Source: an uncultured Leucobacter sp. (GTDB lineage: Bacteria; Actinomycetota; Actinomycetes; Actinomycetales; Microbacteriaceae). Taken from it: a DNA stretch of 28,075 nucleotides. Shown piece after piece: positions 16,451-26,012 of this stretch; position 1 is the stretch's first letter, and each line of letters opens with the position of its first letter. The stretch spans positions 1 through 28,075 of the forward strand of contig CALMSE010000276.1 of NCBI GenBank assembly GCA_937872275.1. The letters run 5' to 3'. Under the pieces are notes generated by a model, which was not told the DNA's origin, made no database searches, and worked only from the letters and a program-made list of their open reading frames with translations. The translations under genes and the position numbers were made by a program.

Positions 16451-17077
16451 CTAGCGGATCGCCTCCACCGCCGAGCGGACCGCCGGGTCGGATCCGTCGA
16501 GCCGCAGCAGGGTGTCGGCCAGCACCTGCACGAGCAGCTCGATGACCCGCTCCTCGTCGAGGCGGTCCTGCTCGTCGCGGTCGAACCACGACATGACGAT
16601 CTCGTCCTTCATCGCGATCCACCCCGCGACGAAGATCCGCGCGTTCTCGTCGAGGTGGTCGATGCCGACGGTCGCGAGCAGCTGGCTGGCGCCCTCCCAA
16701 CGGGCCTGCTCGAAGGCGGCGCGCAGCTCGGCGTCGCCGCCGAGGCCCCCGCGCACGAGCTCGCGCAGCTGCTGCGAGTGGCCGCCCAGCCAGCGGATGT
16801 GCGCCCGCATCATCTCGCGCACCGCCTCCCGGGGCGCGAGCCCCTCGGGCGGCACGAGCACCTCGCGCATCTCGACCGCGACGCGGCCGAGCACGGCGAG
16901 GAAGAAGCCGCGCTTGCTGCCGAAGTAGTGGAACGGGAGGCCTGCGGCCACTCCGGCCCGGCGCGCGAGCTCCGAGACCACGACCTCGTCGTAGGGGGTC
17001 GTGCCGAACGCCTCCATCCCCTCCGTGAGCAGCCGCTCCCGGCGCTCGTCGGAGGCGGATGAAGGCGTTCTGGGCAT
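16451..17077 (-). CDS. TetR-family transcriptional regulator
   Basis: A 208-residue regulator with an N-terminal TetR helix-turn-helix (about residues 20-65; VSELARRAGVAAGLPFHYFGSKRG is the recognition segment) and a helical ligand-binding C-terminal domain without an obvious subfamily signature. The ATG at 17077 is chosen because the helix-turn-helix begins properly after a short tail. The GAGGGG purine run is almost against the start, so translation could be leaderless or weak. Longer in-frame starts would run through the hairpin at 17134-17198. It lies downstream of the monooxygenase/oxidase pair on the same strand and may control it, but the operator-like palindrome is in front of the oxidase, not in front of this gene. 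Confidence 0.88.
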   Translation of the reverse strand: MPRTPSSASDERRERLLTEGMEAFGTTPYDEVVVSELARRAGVAAGLPFHYFGSKRGFFLAVLGRVAVEMREVLVPPEGLAPREAVREMMRAHIRWLGGHSQQLRELVRGGLGGDAELRAAFEQARWEGASQLLATVGIDHLDENARIFVAGWIAMKDEIVMSWFDRDEQDRLDEERVIELLVQVLADTLLRLDGSDPAVRSAVEAIR

Positions 17078-17133
17078 ACCCCTCAGCTTAGCGATCGGGT
17101 CCCCGCCGGCCGCCTCCCCGATCCCGCGAGAGT

Positions 17134-17198
17134 ATACGGCGGTGGCGAGTGTGACGCTTGGAGAGACGCTCCCAGGGTCACACTCGCCACCGCCGTAT
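17134..17198. terminator. Long hairpin with perfect 22-bp arms
   Basis: Arms 17134-17155 and 17177-17198 are perfect complements around a 21-base loop. It starts 22 bases past the monooxygenase stop on the minus strand, so it probably terminates that transcript. No T-run follows, and the stem is much longer than a normal terminator. Confidence 0.6.
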
Positions 17199-17220
17199 CC
17201 ACTCGCCATCGACCGCGAAG

Positions 17221-18864
17221 TCAAGCCCGGGCGAGCACCGCCGTGAGCGCCTCCGTCACGGCGGACGCATGGTCGCCGGGAGCGGCGATCCACCGGGCCG
17301 CGATGTGGCCGTCGGGCCGCACGAGCACCGCACCGCCTTCGGGGATCGCGTAGGTCTCGCCCCAGCGACCGGTCTCGTCGGCGTAGTCGCCCGCGCCTCC
17401 CGCGCCCACCGCGACGCTGTAGGCTGCGACTCCCTCCGGAACGGGCCAGGCCTCAGCCGCCGAGAACAGGGTCCAGCCGTCGACGAGGTGCACGCTCGAC
17501 ACCGACTCGCCGCCCGGGCCTCTCAGGCGCAGGTGCGGGGCGCGGGCGCCCGGGGCCGAGGTCGGCTGATAGAGCGCGACCGTCGACTCGGGGGCTGCGA
17601 CTCCGTCGCCGATGACGGCCGACGACTCGTAGACCGTGCCGAAGATCTGGCCCTGCGAGTGGAACTCCTCCTTCTGCTGGGCGACACCGGCCGCAAAGTG
17701 TCCGCGGATCTCCTCGCCCTCGGGCAGAGCGAGGAGGCGCAGCACCTGCGGATCCGCCAGCATCGCCGCGGCCTCCTGCTGATTGCGGGCGTTCTCCATC
17801 GAGCGCTCGGCGTTCAGTGCGGCGACCGCGCGCCGCTCGGGCTCGTAGCTGTCGAGCAGGGCCGGGCCGGCCTCGCCGGCCAGCACGGCGTCGAGCTTCC
17901 AGACGAGGTTGTGCGCGTCCTGGATCCCGCTGTTCATGCCGAAGCCGCCCATCGGCGGGAACTGGTGCGCGGCGTCGCCGACGAGGAAGACGTCGCCGAC
18001 GCGCCAGCGATCGGCGATCGCCATGTCGACCCGCCAGGGCAGCACGCTGAGGATCTCGGGCTCGAGCTCGGGCACCCCGGTGGCCGTGCGCAGGAGGTCG
18101 GTGCAGTGCTCCTCGGTGAAGACGGCCTTGACATCGGTGCCCTCGGGCACCTCGACGCTGTAGACCCATCGGTCGACGCCGTTGAGCGAGATGAAGATGC
18201 CCTGCGTCTCCGCCGACATGATGAACCAGAGGATGTACGGGCGCGACTGCGTCGCCTCAGTGAGGTCGGCGCTGAAGTAGATGTTCGCCCGCGTGCCGAG
18301 GGCCGCACTGCGGGTCAGGCCCGCGCCGACGAGGTCGCGCACGGTGCTGTTCGCGCCATCGGCGGCGATGACGAAGCGGGCGTTCACGGTGCCGCCGTCG
18401 GTCGTGAGCGTCACCCCGCCGCCGCCCTGTTCGAGCCCGGTCGCCCGCGTGCCGAAGCGCAGCTGCGCGGAGGGGTGCTTCGCCAGTTCGTCGCGCAGTG
18501 CGCCCTCGATGAGATCCTGCGCGCACGAGGCGAGGCGCTCGGGTGAGTTCAGCTCGGCCGCGTCGTCGTCGAGGTAGTCGAGGGTGGCGAGCGTGTTCGC
18601 GGCGATGCTCGGCAGCCAGCCGAAGCTGGTCGCGAGGTGCGGCGGCAGCGAGGCTTCGCGGATGGTGTCCGCGACGTCCCACTGGCGGAAGAGCTCCATC
18701 GTGCGCGCGTTGATCACGTGCGCGCGGGGCTGATCCGAGGGGCTCTCGCGCTGCTCGAGCACCGCGACGCTGCGGCCGCTCCGGGCGAGATCGATGGCGG
18801 CCGAGAGGCCGACGGGGCCGGCGCCGACGATGGCGACGTCGAAGCGTTCGGGGGTGGTGTTCAT
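17221..18864 (-). CDS. Second FAD-dependent aromatic monooxygenase, PheA/TfdB type
   Basis: A 547-residue single-component flavin hydroxylase. It has GAGPVG (14-19) with Glu37 for FAD, the DG motif in FVIAADGANSTVRD, and the GD motif FLVGDAAHQFPPMGGFGMN. A thioredoxin-like C-terminal domain follows from about residue 410. It is clearly a paralogue of the plus-strand monooxygenase but diverged in the middle sheet domain that forms the substrate pocket (for example ANIYFSADL and ILWFIMSAE), so it probably acts on a different ring. The ATG at 18864 follows an AGGAG site and overlaps the FAD-linked oxidase stop by 4 bp, so the two proteins are likely made in step and act in one route. Confidence 0.9.
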   Translation of the reverse strand: MNTTPERFDVAIVGAGPVGLSAAIDLARSGRSVAVLEQRESPSDQPRAHVINARTMELFRQWDVADTIREASLPPHLATSFGWLPSIAANTLATLDYLDDDAAELNSPERLASCAQDLIEGALRDELAKHPSAQLRFGTRATGLEQGGGGVTLTTDGGTVNARFVIAADGANSTVRDLVGAGLTRSAALGTRANIYFSADLTEATQSRPYILWFIMSAETQGIFISLNGVDRWVYSVEVPEGTDVKAVFTEEHCTDLLRTATGVPELEPEILSVLPWRVDMAIADRWRVGDVFLVGDAAHQFPPMGGFGMNSGIQDAHNLVWKLDAVLAGEAGPALLDSYEPERRAVAALNAERSMENARNQQEAAAMLADPQVLRLLALPEGEEIRGHFAAGVAQQKEEFHSQGQIFGTVYESSAVIGDGVAAPESTVALYQPTSAPGARAPHLRLRGPGGESVSSVHLVDGWTLFSAAEAWPVPEGVAAYSVAVGAGGAGDYADETGRWGETYAIPEGGAVLVRPDGHIAARWIAAPGDHASAVTEALTAVLARA

Positions 18865-20273
18865 GCGTGCTCCTGATCCGAGGTGAAGGTGAATGCGGTG
18901 GTGAAGAGTCGGTGTGGGTCGTGGCGGTCCTTGAGCATGCGCAGCACGGGCAACGCATCGGCGTAAGCCGCGTCACCGAGGCCGGTGCTCCCGTGCCCCG
19001 CCTCGTCACGGGAGACGAAGCCCGGCACGCGCGCCTCGTCGCGGCGCACAGTCGCAAGTACCCGATCCAGACCGTTCGCCCATGCCCGGGTCGACGCGGC
19101 GTGCTGGGGCTCGACCCAGAGCCCCATGATGTTGACCATGAAGGCCGCGTCGCGACCCGGTGCGCAGCCTTCCCCCCGGCGCACCGCGCCGCCGAGCGGC
19201 ACGATCTCGAAAGCGGAGTGCGGCCCGGGCAGCGGCACGGCCGCGCCGACGAAGGCCTCGAGGTCGCCGTCGCTCAGCCGGTCGGCGAAGCCCGAGCGGA
19301 AGTGCGCACCGAAGCGTTCGAAGGGGAAGGCCCCGTCGAGTCGCTCGCGTAGCTGCAGCGGGGTGAGTCTGCCCGAGACGGCAGCGGCTGCTCGCGGATG
19401 CCGGATCGCGGGCTCGAGCTCACGCTCGGCCGCCTCCGGCTCACCCGCGTGCACGAGCAGCGCGAGCACGCCGGGCGCGCCGGCGAGGGAGGCGTCGAGG
19501 CCGGGCAGCGGCGGAAGCGAGCGGATGAAGGCCACGGCGGTGAGGTCGTCGCCGGCCTCCGCGGCGAGGTCGAGTACGAAGCGCAGGCCCTCGGCGGCGC
19601 GCTCGACGGCGAAGGCGAGCTGCACGACGTGGAAGTCGCCGATCGGCGCCAATGCGAGCGTCAGTTCGGTGACCGCGCCGAAATTGCCCCCGCCCCCGCG
19701 CAGCGCGCGGAGCAGTTCGGGGTCGCTCCCCTCGTCCACTGCATGGAGGGTGCCGGTACCATCGGCCAGTCGCGCGGCGACGATCTGGTCGCCGATGAAG
19801 CCGAGTCGGCGCAGCAGCACGCCGACGCCGCCCGAGAGCGCGGCCCCGGCGACGCCGATGCGGCTGGGGACCGGGAGGTTGAGGGCGAGCCCGGTGCCGT
19901 CGAGCGCGCGGTCGAGAGCTCCGGCCGTGACCCCGCCCCCGACGGTGACCGTGCAGGCGGCGGGATCGACCTCGATGCGGTCGAGGCCTGCGAGGTCGAG
20001 GCAGACCGTTCCGGCCGCCTCCCCGAGCGCGCCGGGAGAGTATCCGCCGCCGAGCACCGAGACCGGGGTGCGGGTCTCGACGCAGGCCCGGATCGCAGCG
20101 AGCACATCGGCCTCGTCGCGGCAGCGCACCCGCACGATCGGGGCGGTGTCGGGTGTACCGGCCGCCGCCCGGGAAAGGGTGTCCGGACCCTCGATCGACT
20201 CGTGAGCGACGCCCTGTTCGAGCAGTGACGCCGGGATGCACCCCGTGATCCCCTGGCTGCGCCGATCCGCCAT
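18861..20273 (-). CDS. FAD-linked oxidase (PCMH/BBE type) lacking the usual flavin-linking His
   Basis: A 470-residue oxidoreductase with a PCMH-type FAD-binding domain (about residues 40-215) and a C-terminal BBE-like tail (ADALPVLRMLKDRHDPHRLF, the usual ending). The FAD pyrophosphate loop reads VLGGGYSPG; the position usually held by the His that covalently links the flavin is Tyr78. The RGGGGNFGAVTE segment is intact. Related enzymes oxidise alcohols, sugars, alkaloids or reduced aromatic intermediates with oxygen. The ATG at 20273 follows a strong AAGGAGG. It is first in a two-gene operon with the monooxygenase, under the promoter and operator at 20298-20327. Confidence 0.85.
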   Translation of the reverse strand: MADRRSQGITGCIPASLLEQGVAHESIEGPDTLSRAAAGTPDTAPIVRVRCRDEADVLAAIRACVETRTPVSVLGGGYSPGALGEAAGTVCLDLAGLDRIEVDPAACTVTVGGGVTAGALDRALDGTGLALNLPVPSRIGVAGAALSGGVGVLLRRLGFIGDQIVAARLADGTGTLHAVDEGSDPELLRALRGGGGNFGAVTELTLALAPIGDFHVVQLAFAVERAAEGLRFVLDLAAEAGDDLTAVAFIRSLPPLPGLDASLAGAPGVLALLVHAGEPEAAERELEPAIRHPRAAAAVSGRLTPLQLRERLDGAFPFERFGAHFRSGFADRLSDGDLEAFVGAAVPLPGPHSAFEIVPLGGAVRRGEGCAPGRDAAFMVNIMGLWVEPQHAASTRAWANGLDRVLATVRRDEARVPGFVSRDEAGHGSTGLGDAAYADALPVLRMLKDRHDPHRLFTTAFTFTSDQEHA

Positions 20274-20297
20274 CCCGACCTCCTTGCCGATGCAGCC

Positions 20298-20327
20298 ACA
20301 CTAGATTGACTTTGAGTCAAAGTCAAT
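20298..20327 (-). promoter_or_regulatory. Promoter with perfect 23-bp operator-like palindrome
   Basis: On the minus strand a -35 TTGACT (20321-20326) and -10 TAGTGT (20298-20303) are 17 bases apart, upstream of the FAD-linked oxidase. Positions 20305-20327 form a perfect odd palindrome, arms ATTGACTTTGA and TCAAAGTCAAT around one G. It covers the -35 and spacer, so a bound dimer would block RNA polymerase. The size suits TetR or MarR regulators; MerR-type binding is also possible. Confidence 0.75.
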
Positions 20328-20374
20328 AACTGACGCTCGGACACCGCGGCCGTCCCGTCCCGTCCCGAATATGC

Positions 20375-20419
20375 GGCAGTTGTTGCGGGTGCTGGTCGGT
20401 GACACCCGCAACAACTGCC
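20375..20419. repeat. Long intergenic hairpin with perfect 17-bp arms
   Basis: Arms 20375-20391 and 20403-20419 pair perfectly around an 11-base loop. It stands between the nusG terminator at 20502-20535 and the oxidase promoter, so nusG does not need it as its main terminator. No T-run on either strand. Confidence 0.75.
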
Positions 20420-20501
20420 CAAGCATTTCGCGGAGCCGCCGCAGTCGACGAACGCAGGGATGCGGCCCACGATCGGGTAGATCGCAGGCATGCCGAAACG
20501 C

Positions 20502-20535
20502 GAGGAGGGGCCCTGCATCCGCAGGCCCCCTCCTC
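20502..20535 (-). terminator. Intrinsic terminator after nusG
   Basis: A 15-bp stem with one mismatch (20502-20516 with 20521-20535, loop atcc) lies 34 bases past the nusG stop. It is followed on the minus strand by CGCGTTTCGG, the same kind of tail as the rplA terminator. It closes the tRNA-Trp/secE/nusG transcript. Confidence 0.85.
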
Positions 20536-20569
20536 GTCGGCGCCGGAGGCGACGCCGGAGCGCGTGAGA

Positions 20570-21376
20570 TCAGAGCATCTTGGTGACCTGGTCGAAGCTG
20601 AGCTCGACCGGGGTCTCGCGCTCGAACAGCGACACCAGCACGGTGAGCTTGCCGGCGGCCGGGTTGATCTCGCTGATCGTACCGGGGAGCCCCTCGAAGG
20701 AGCCCGACTTGATGGTGATCGTCTCGCCGATCTCGAAGTCGATCTCGACGTTGCCCGCCTCTGCGGCACCCGCCGCGGCCTTGGACTTGCCGAGCACCGG
20801 CTCGAGCTCCACCGTGCTCTTCAGCATCTCGAAGGCCTCGTTGAAGCGCAGCGGCACGGGGTTGTGGGCGTTGCCCACGAAGCCGGTCACACCCGGGGTG
20901 TGGCGCACGACGGACCACGAGTTCTCGTTGAGGTCCATGCGCACCAGCACGTAGCCCGGGATCCGCACGCGGGTCACCATCTTGCGCTGGCCGTTCTTGA
21001 CCTCCATGACCTCTTCCATGGGGACCTGGATCTCGTAGATGTCGTCGACCGCGCCCATCGTCTCGCGACGGTTCCACAGGTTCGACTTCACCTTGCGCTC
21101 GTACCCGGCATAGCTGTGCACGACGTACCACTTGCCGGGCTTGCGGCGCAGCTCGACCTTGAAGGCGGCGTAGGGGTCGGCCTCGGCGGCTTCGGCGTCG
21201 GCCTCCTCCTCGACGATCGCGGCGGCGGCCGCAGCGGCCTCCTCCATGCTGTCGATGTCGAGCGCGTCGGCCACCTCGGCGTCGGCCTCGGCGTCCGCCG
21301 TGGCCTCGGCCTGGTTCACCAGCGCGTCGAGGGCGGCGTCGAGCTCGGCCTCGGGGTTCGTGTTCTCACTCGTCAT
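20570..21376 (-). CDS. nusG: Transcription termination/antitermination factor NusG
   Basis: A 268-residue NusG. It binds RNA polymerase through its NGN domain and links it to Rho or the ribosome through its KOW domain. The first 85 or so residues are an acidic Ala/Glu/Asp-rich extension typical of Actinobacteria. The NGN domain begins at KWYVVHSYAGYERKVK and includes PGYVLVRMDL; the KOW domain is near the end (IKSGSFEGLPGTISEINP). The ATG at 21376 is preceded only by a GAGAGAG purine run. It follows secE on the same strand, the conserved order, but rplK does not follow. Confidence 0.97.
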   Translation of the reverse strand: MTSENTNPEAELDAALDALVNQAEATADAEADAEVADALDIDSMEEAAAAAAAIVEEEADAEAAEADPYAAFKVELRRKPGKWYVVHSYAGYERKVKSNLWNRRETMGAVDDIYEIQVPMEEVMEVKNGQRKMVTRVRIPGYVLVRMDLNENSWSVVRHTPGVTGFVGNAHNPVPLRFNEAFEMLKSTVELEPVLGKSKAAAGAAEAGNVEIDFEIGETITIKSGSFEGLPGTISEINPAAGKLTVLVSLFERETPVELSFDQVTKML

Positions 21377-21458
21377 CTGACTCTCTCGCTCTCGATCGCG
21401 GGAACGTCTCCGCGGAATGGATCTCGTCGGCCTGCCCGCTCGTCGCGCGGGCGGCGGC

Positions 21459-21731
21459 CTAGCCCGGGGTGCCGAATATGAAGACGGTGACCCAGCCAAA
21501 GGCCTGGTCGAGCACCCACACGAGCGCCATCATCACCACGACGAAGCCCAGCACCACGAGGGTGTAGTTGATGAGCTCCTTGCGAGTGGGGGTGATGACC
21601 TTCTTCAGCTCGGAGATCACCTGCTGGATGAACAGGACGATGCGGCCGAACCACGAACGCTTCGCGGCGCGATCAGCCTTGGCGCGCTCGACGAGGCCGT
21701 CGCCGGTCTCGTCGATTTCCTTGCTGCTCAC
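21459..21731 (-). CDS. secE: Preprotein translocase subunit SecE
   Basis: A 90-residue single-spanning SecE that clamps the SecY channel of the Sec translocase. The amphipathic FIQQVISELKKVITPTRKEL region (about residues 30-50) and one transmembrane helix (YTLVVLGFVVVMMALVWVL) are the family signature. A GTG at 21731 is chosen as start because AGAGAGGA lies seven bases ahead. An ATG at 21767 would sit only seven bases from the tRNA 3' end without a ribosome site, and an ATG at 21803 would lie inside the tRNA. It is 42 bases downstream of tRNA-Trp and likely co-transcribed. Confidence 0.94.
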   Translation of the reverse strand: MSSKEIDETGDGLVERAKADRAAKRSWFGRIVLFIQQVISELKKVITPTRKELINYTLVVLGFVVVMMALVWVLDQAFGWVTVFIFGTPG

Positions 21732-21773
21732 GGATCGTCCTCTCTTCCTCCCGACGGCCTGGGCCATCGGGGC

Positions 21774-21849
21774 TGGCAGGGCGGACAGGACTCGAACCTG
21801 CAACCTGCGGTTTTGGAGACCGCTGCGCTACCAATTGCGCCACCGCCCT
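21774..21849 (-). tRNA. tRNA-Trp, anticodon CCA
   Basis: The minus strand folds as a 76-nt tRNA. The acceptor AGGGCGG pairs with CCGCCCT, the anticodon stem GCGGT/ACCGC encloses the loop CTCCAAA (anticodon CCA), and the T-arm carries GGTTCGAGTCC. The discriminator is G and the CCA end is encoded. Location before secE is the common bacterial arrangement. Confidence 0.97.
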
Positions 21850-21908
21850 ATGGGCTGCCCCTGCCGATTCCCTCCCGGACCGGTGCGGCTGGGCCGCATG
21901 CGCTTCCG

Positions 21909-21935
21909 GGCATAGAAAATCTTGGCAGAAGTCAA
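21909..21935 (-). promoter_or_regulatory. Candidate promoter of tRNA-Trp/secE/nusG
   Basis: On the minus strand TTGACT (21930-21935) and TATGCC (21909-21914) stand 15 bases apart, about 60 bases upstream of the tRNA. The spacer is short, so the boxes may be misplaced. A small palindrome CTCGTACGAG (21940-21949) lies just upstream. Confidence 0.4.
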
Positions 21936-22003
21936 CTACCTCGTACGAGTTTAGGGGATCCGCCCGCCGTTGTCGAACCGGCGGCGGCCCGATCCTCCCG
22001 GCC

Positions 22004-22921
<918 letters not shown>

Positions 22922-22990
22922 GCGAACCAGCCTATGCCCGCCCCGTCGTCCCCTTCCTCTCCCTCACCCGCCCGACTCCCCGCTGAAGCC

Positions 22991-23063
22991 GCATCCGGAT
23001 GCCGAGAGCGCATCCCGGTCACGTGATCCGGATGCGTTCTCGGCATCCGGATGCGTTCTCGGC
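22991..23063. repeat. 64-bp loop-free palindrome with extra half-unit, copy B
   Basis: Positions 22991-23054 form a 64-bp palindrome centred on cacgtg (23022/23023), with one mismatch and two G-T positions per 32 pairs. The 15-base unit GGATGCGTTCTCGGC occurs at 23030-23044 and again at 23049-23063, and inverted with one change at 23001-23015. The length, unit spacing (19 bases between direct units) and following sequence (CTCGGCGG...) match copy A at 2673-2745. It lies between the divergent starts of menB and menC and ends about 30 bases before menC. Confidence 0.85.
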
Positions 23064-23094
23064 GGCGATACCGCGCGGGTGCAAGGATGGAGAC

Positions 23095-24193
23095 GTGGAC
23101 CGCACGCCAGACCTCGACGAGCTGCTCGCCGCCGCGCGGGTGGTCGCGATCCCGACCCGCACGCGGTTCCGCGGCGTGAGCGTGCGCGAGGCGGTGCTCT
23201 TCGACGCGCCGAACGGGGCGAGCGAGTTCTCGCCCTTCGTCGAGTACGACGACGCCGAGGCCGCCGCGTGGCTCGCCGCGGCGCTCGAGTTCGGCTGGCG
23301 CTCGCTGCCGCCGACGACGCGGGGGCGGATCGCCGTGAACGCGACCGTGCCCGCCGTCGCGGCGGAGGAGGTGCCGGGCGTGCTCGCCCGCTTCCCCGGC
23401 TGCCGGACCGCGAAGGTGAAGGTCGCCGAGCGCGGGCAGACCCTCGCCGACGATGTGGCGCGCGTGCGCGCCGTGCGGGAGGCGATGGGCTCGGACGCCG
23501 CCGTGCGCGTCGACGCCAACGGCGGATGGAGCGTCGACGAGGCCGTCGCAGCGCTGACCGCGCTCGCCGAGTTCGACCTCGACTACGCGGAGCAGCCCTG
23601 CATGAGCGTGGCCGAGCTGGTCGAGGTTCGCGCGCACTTGACTGGGGGTCGACGGGTCGGGAGGTCCGATCCTGCCGACGGGAACTCGCGAGACGGGGTC
23701 GCAGGTTCGGATCCCCGACCCTCCCCCGTTTCGCCGAACCCGAGATCCGCTGATCACGGGTCGCCCCTCGTCCGTATCGCCGCCGACGAGAGCGTGCGCA
23801 AGGCCGAGGATCCGCTCGCGGTCGCACGGGCCGGCGCCGCCGACCTGCTCATCGTGAAGGCGCAGCCGCTCGGCGGCATCGCGCGGGCGCTCGAGATCGT
23901 CGCGGAGGCCGGCCTGCCCGTGATCGTGTCGAGCGCGCTCGACACCTCCGTCGGCATCGCGATGGGCCTGCACCTGGCCGCCGCGCTGCCCGAGGGCGTG
24001 CTGGCGGGGGCCTGCGGCCTGGGCACGGCCGCGCTGCTCGCGGGTGACGCGACGGCGGATCCGCTGCTGCCGGTGGACGGCCAGATCGCGGTGCGCCGCC
24101 CCGCGCTCGACCCGGGACTGCTCGGCCGCTACGCGGCACCGCCCGAGCGCGAGGCCTGGTGGCGCGAGCGGATCGCCCGCTGCTTCGCCCTCC

Positions 24194-24204
<11 letters not shown>
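23095..24204 (+). CDS. menC: o-Succinylbenzoate synthase with an unusual in-frame insertion
   Basis: A 369-residue enolase-superfamily enzyme that dehydrates SHCHC to o-succinylbenzoate in menaquinone synthesis. Catalytic residues are Lys107/Lys109 (AKVKV), metal ligands Asp140 (RVDANGG), Glu166 (YAEQPC) and Asp221 (IAADES), and Lys245 (IVKAQPLGG). Between Glu166 and Asp221 there are about 30 residues more than expected: after EVRAHL a Gly/Arg/Ser/Pro-rich stretch (about 183-214) separates the two metal-ligand strands. The start is GTG at 23095, seven bases after AAGGA; an in-frame ATG at 22999 lies inside the palindromic repeat and is rejected. The last 11 bases overlap the convergent acyl-CoA synthetase gene. 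Confidence 0.92.
23654..23721 (+). repeat. Large hairpin inside menC coding the extra residues
   Basis: Arms 23654-23679 and 23698-23721 pair over about 24 bp with two bulges and two mismatches, around an 18-base loop that holds the small palindrome CTCGCGAG. The hairpin falls exactly in the part of menC that has no family counterpart and keeps the frame open. Confidence 0.75.
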
Positions 24205-26008
<1,804 letters not shown>

Positions 26009-26012
26009 GGGG

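Noticed and set aside
2459..20569. Integrative element with tRNA attachment site
   Set aside because: No integrase or direct-repeat ends were seen, and the tRNA-Trp 3' end faces secE rather than the insert.
21459..21803. Longer secE start at 21803 or 21767
   Set aside because: 21803 lies inside the tRNA-Trp gene and 21767 lacks a ribosome site; GTG at 21731 has a good one.
22999..23094. ATG start of menC at 22999
   Set aside because: It would translate through the palindromic repeat; GTG at 23095 has AAGGA at proper distance and matches the protein family start.
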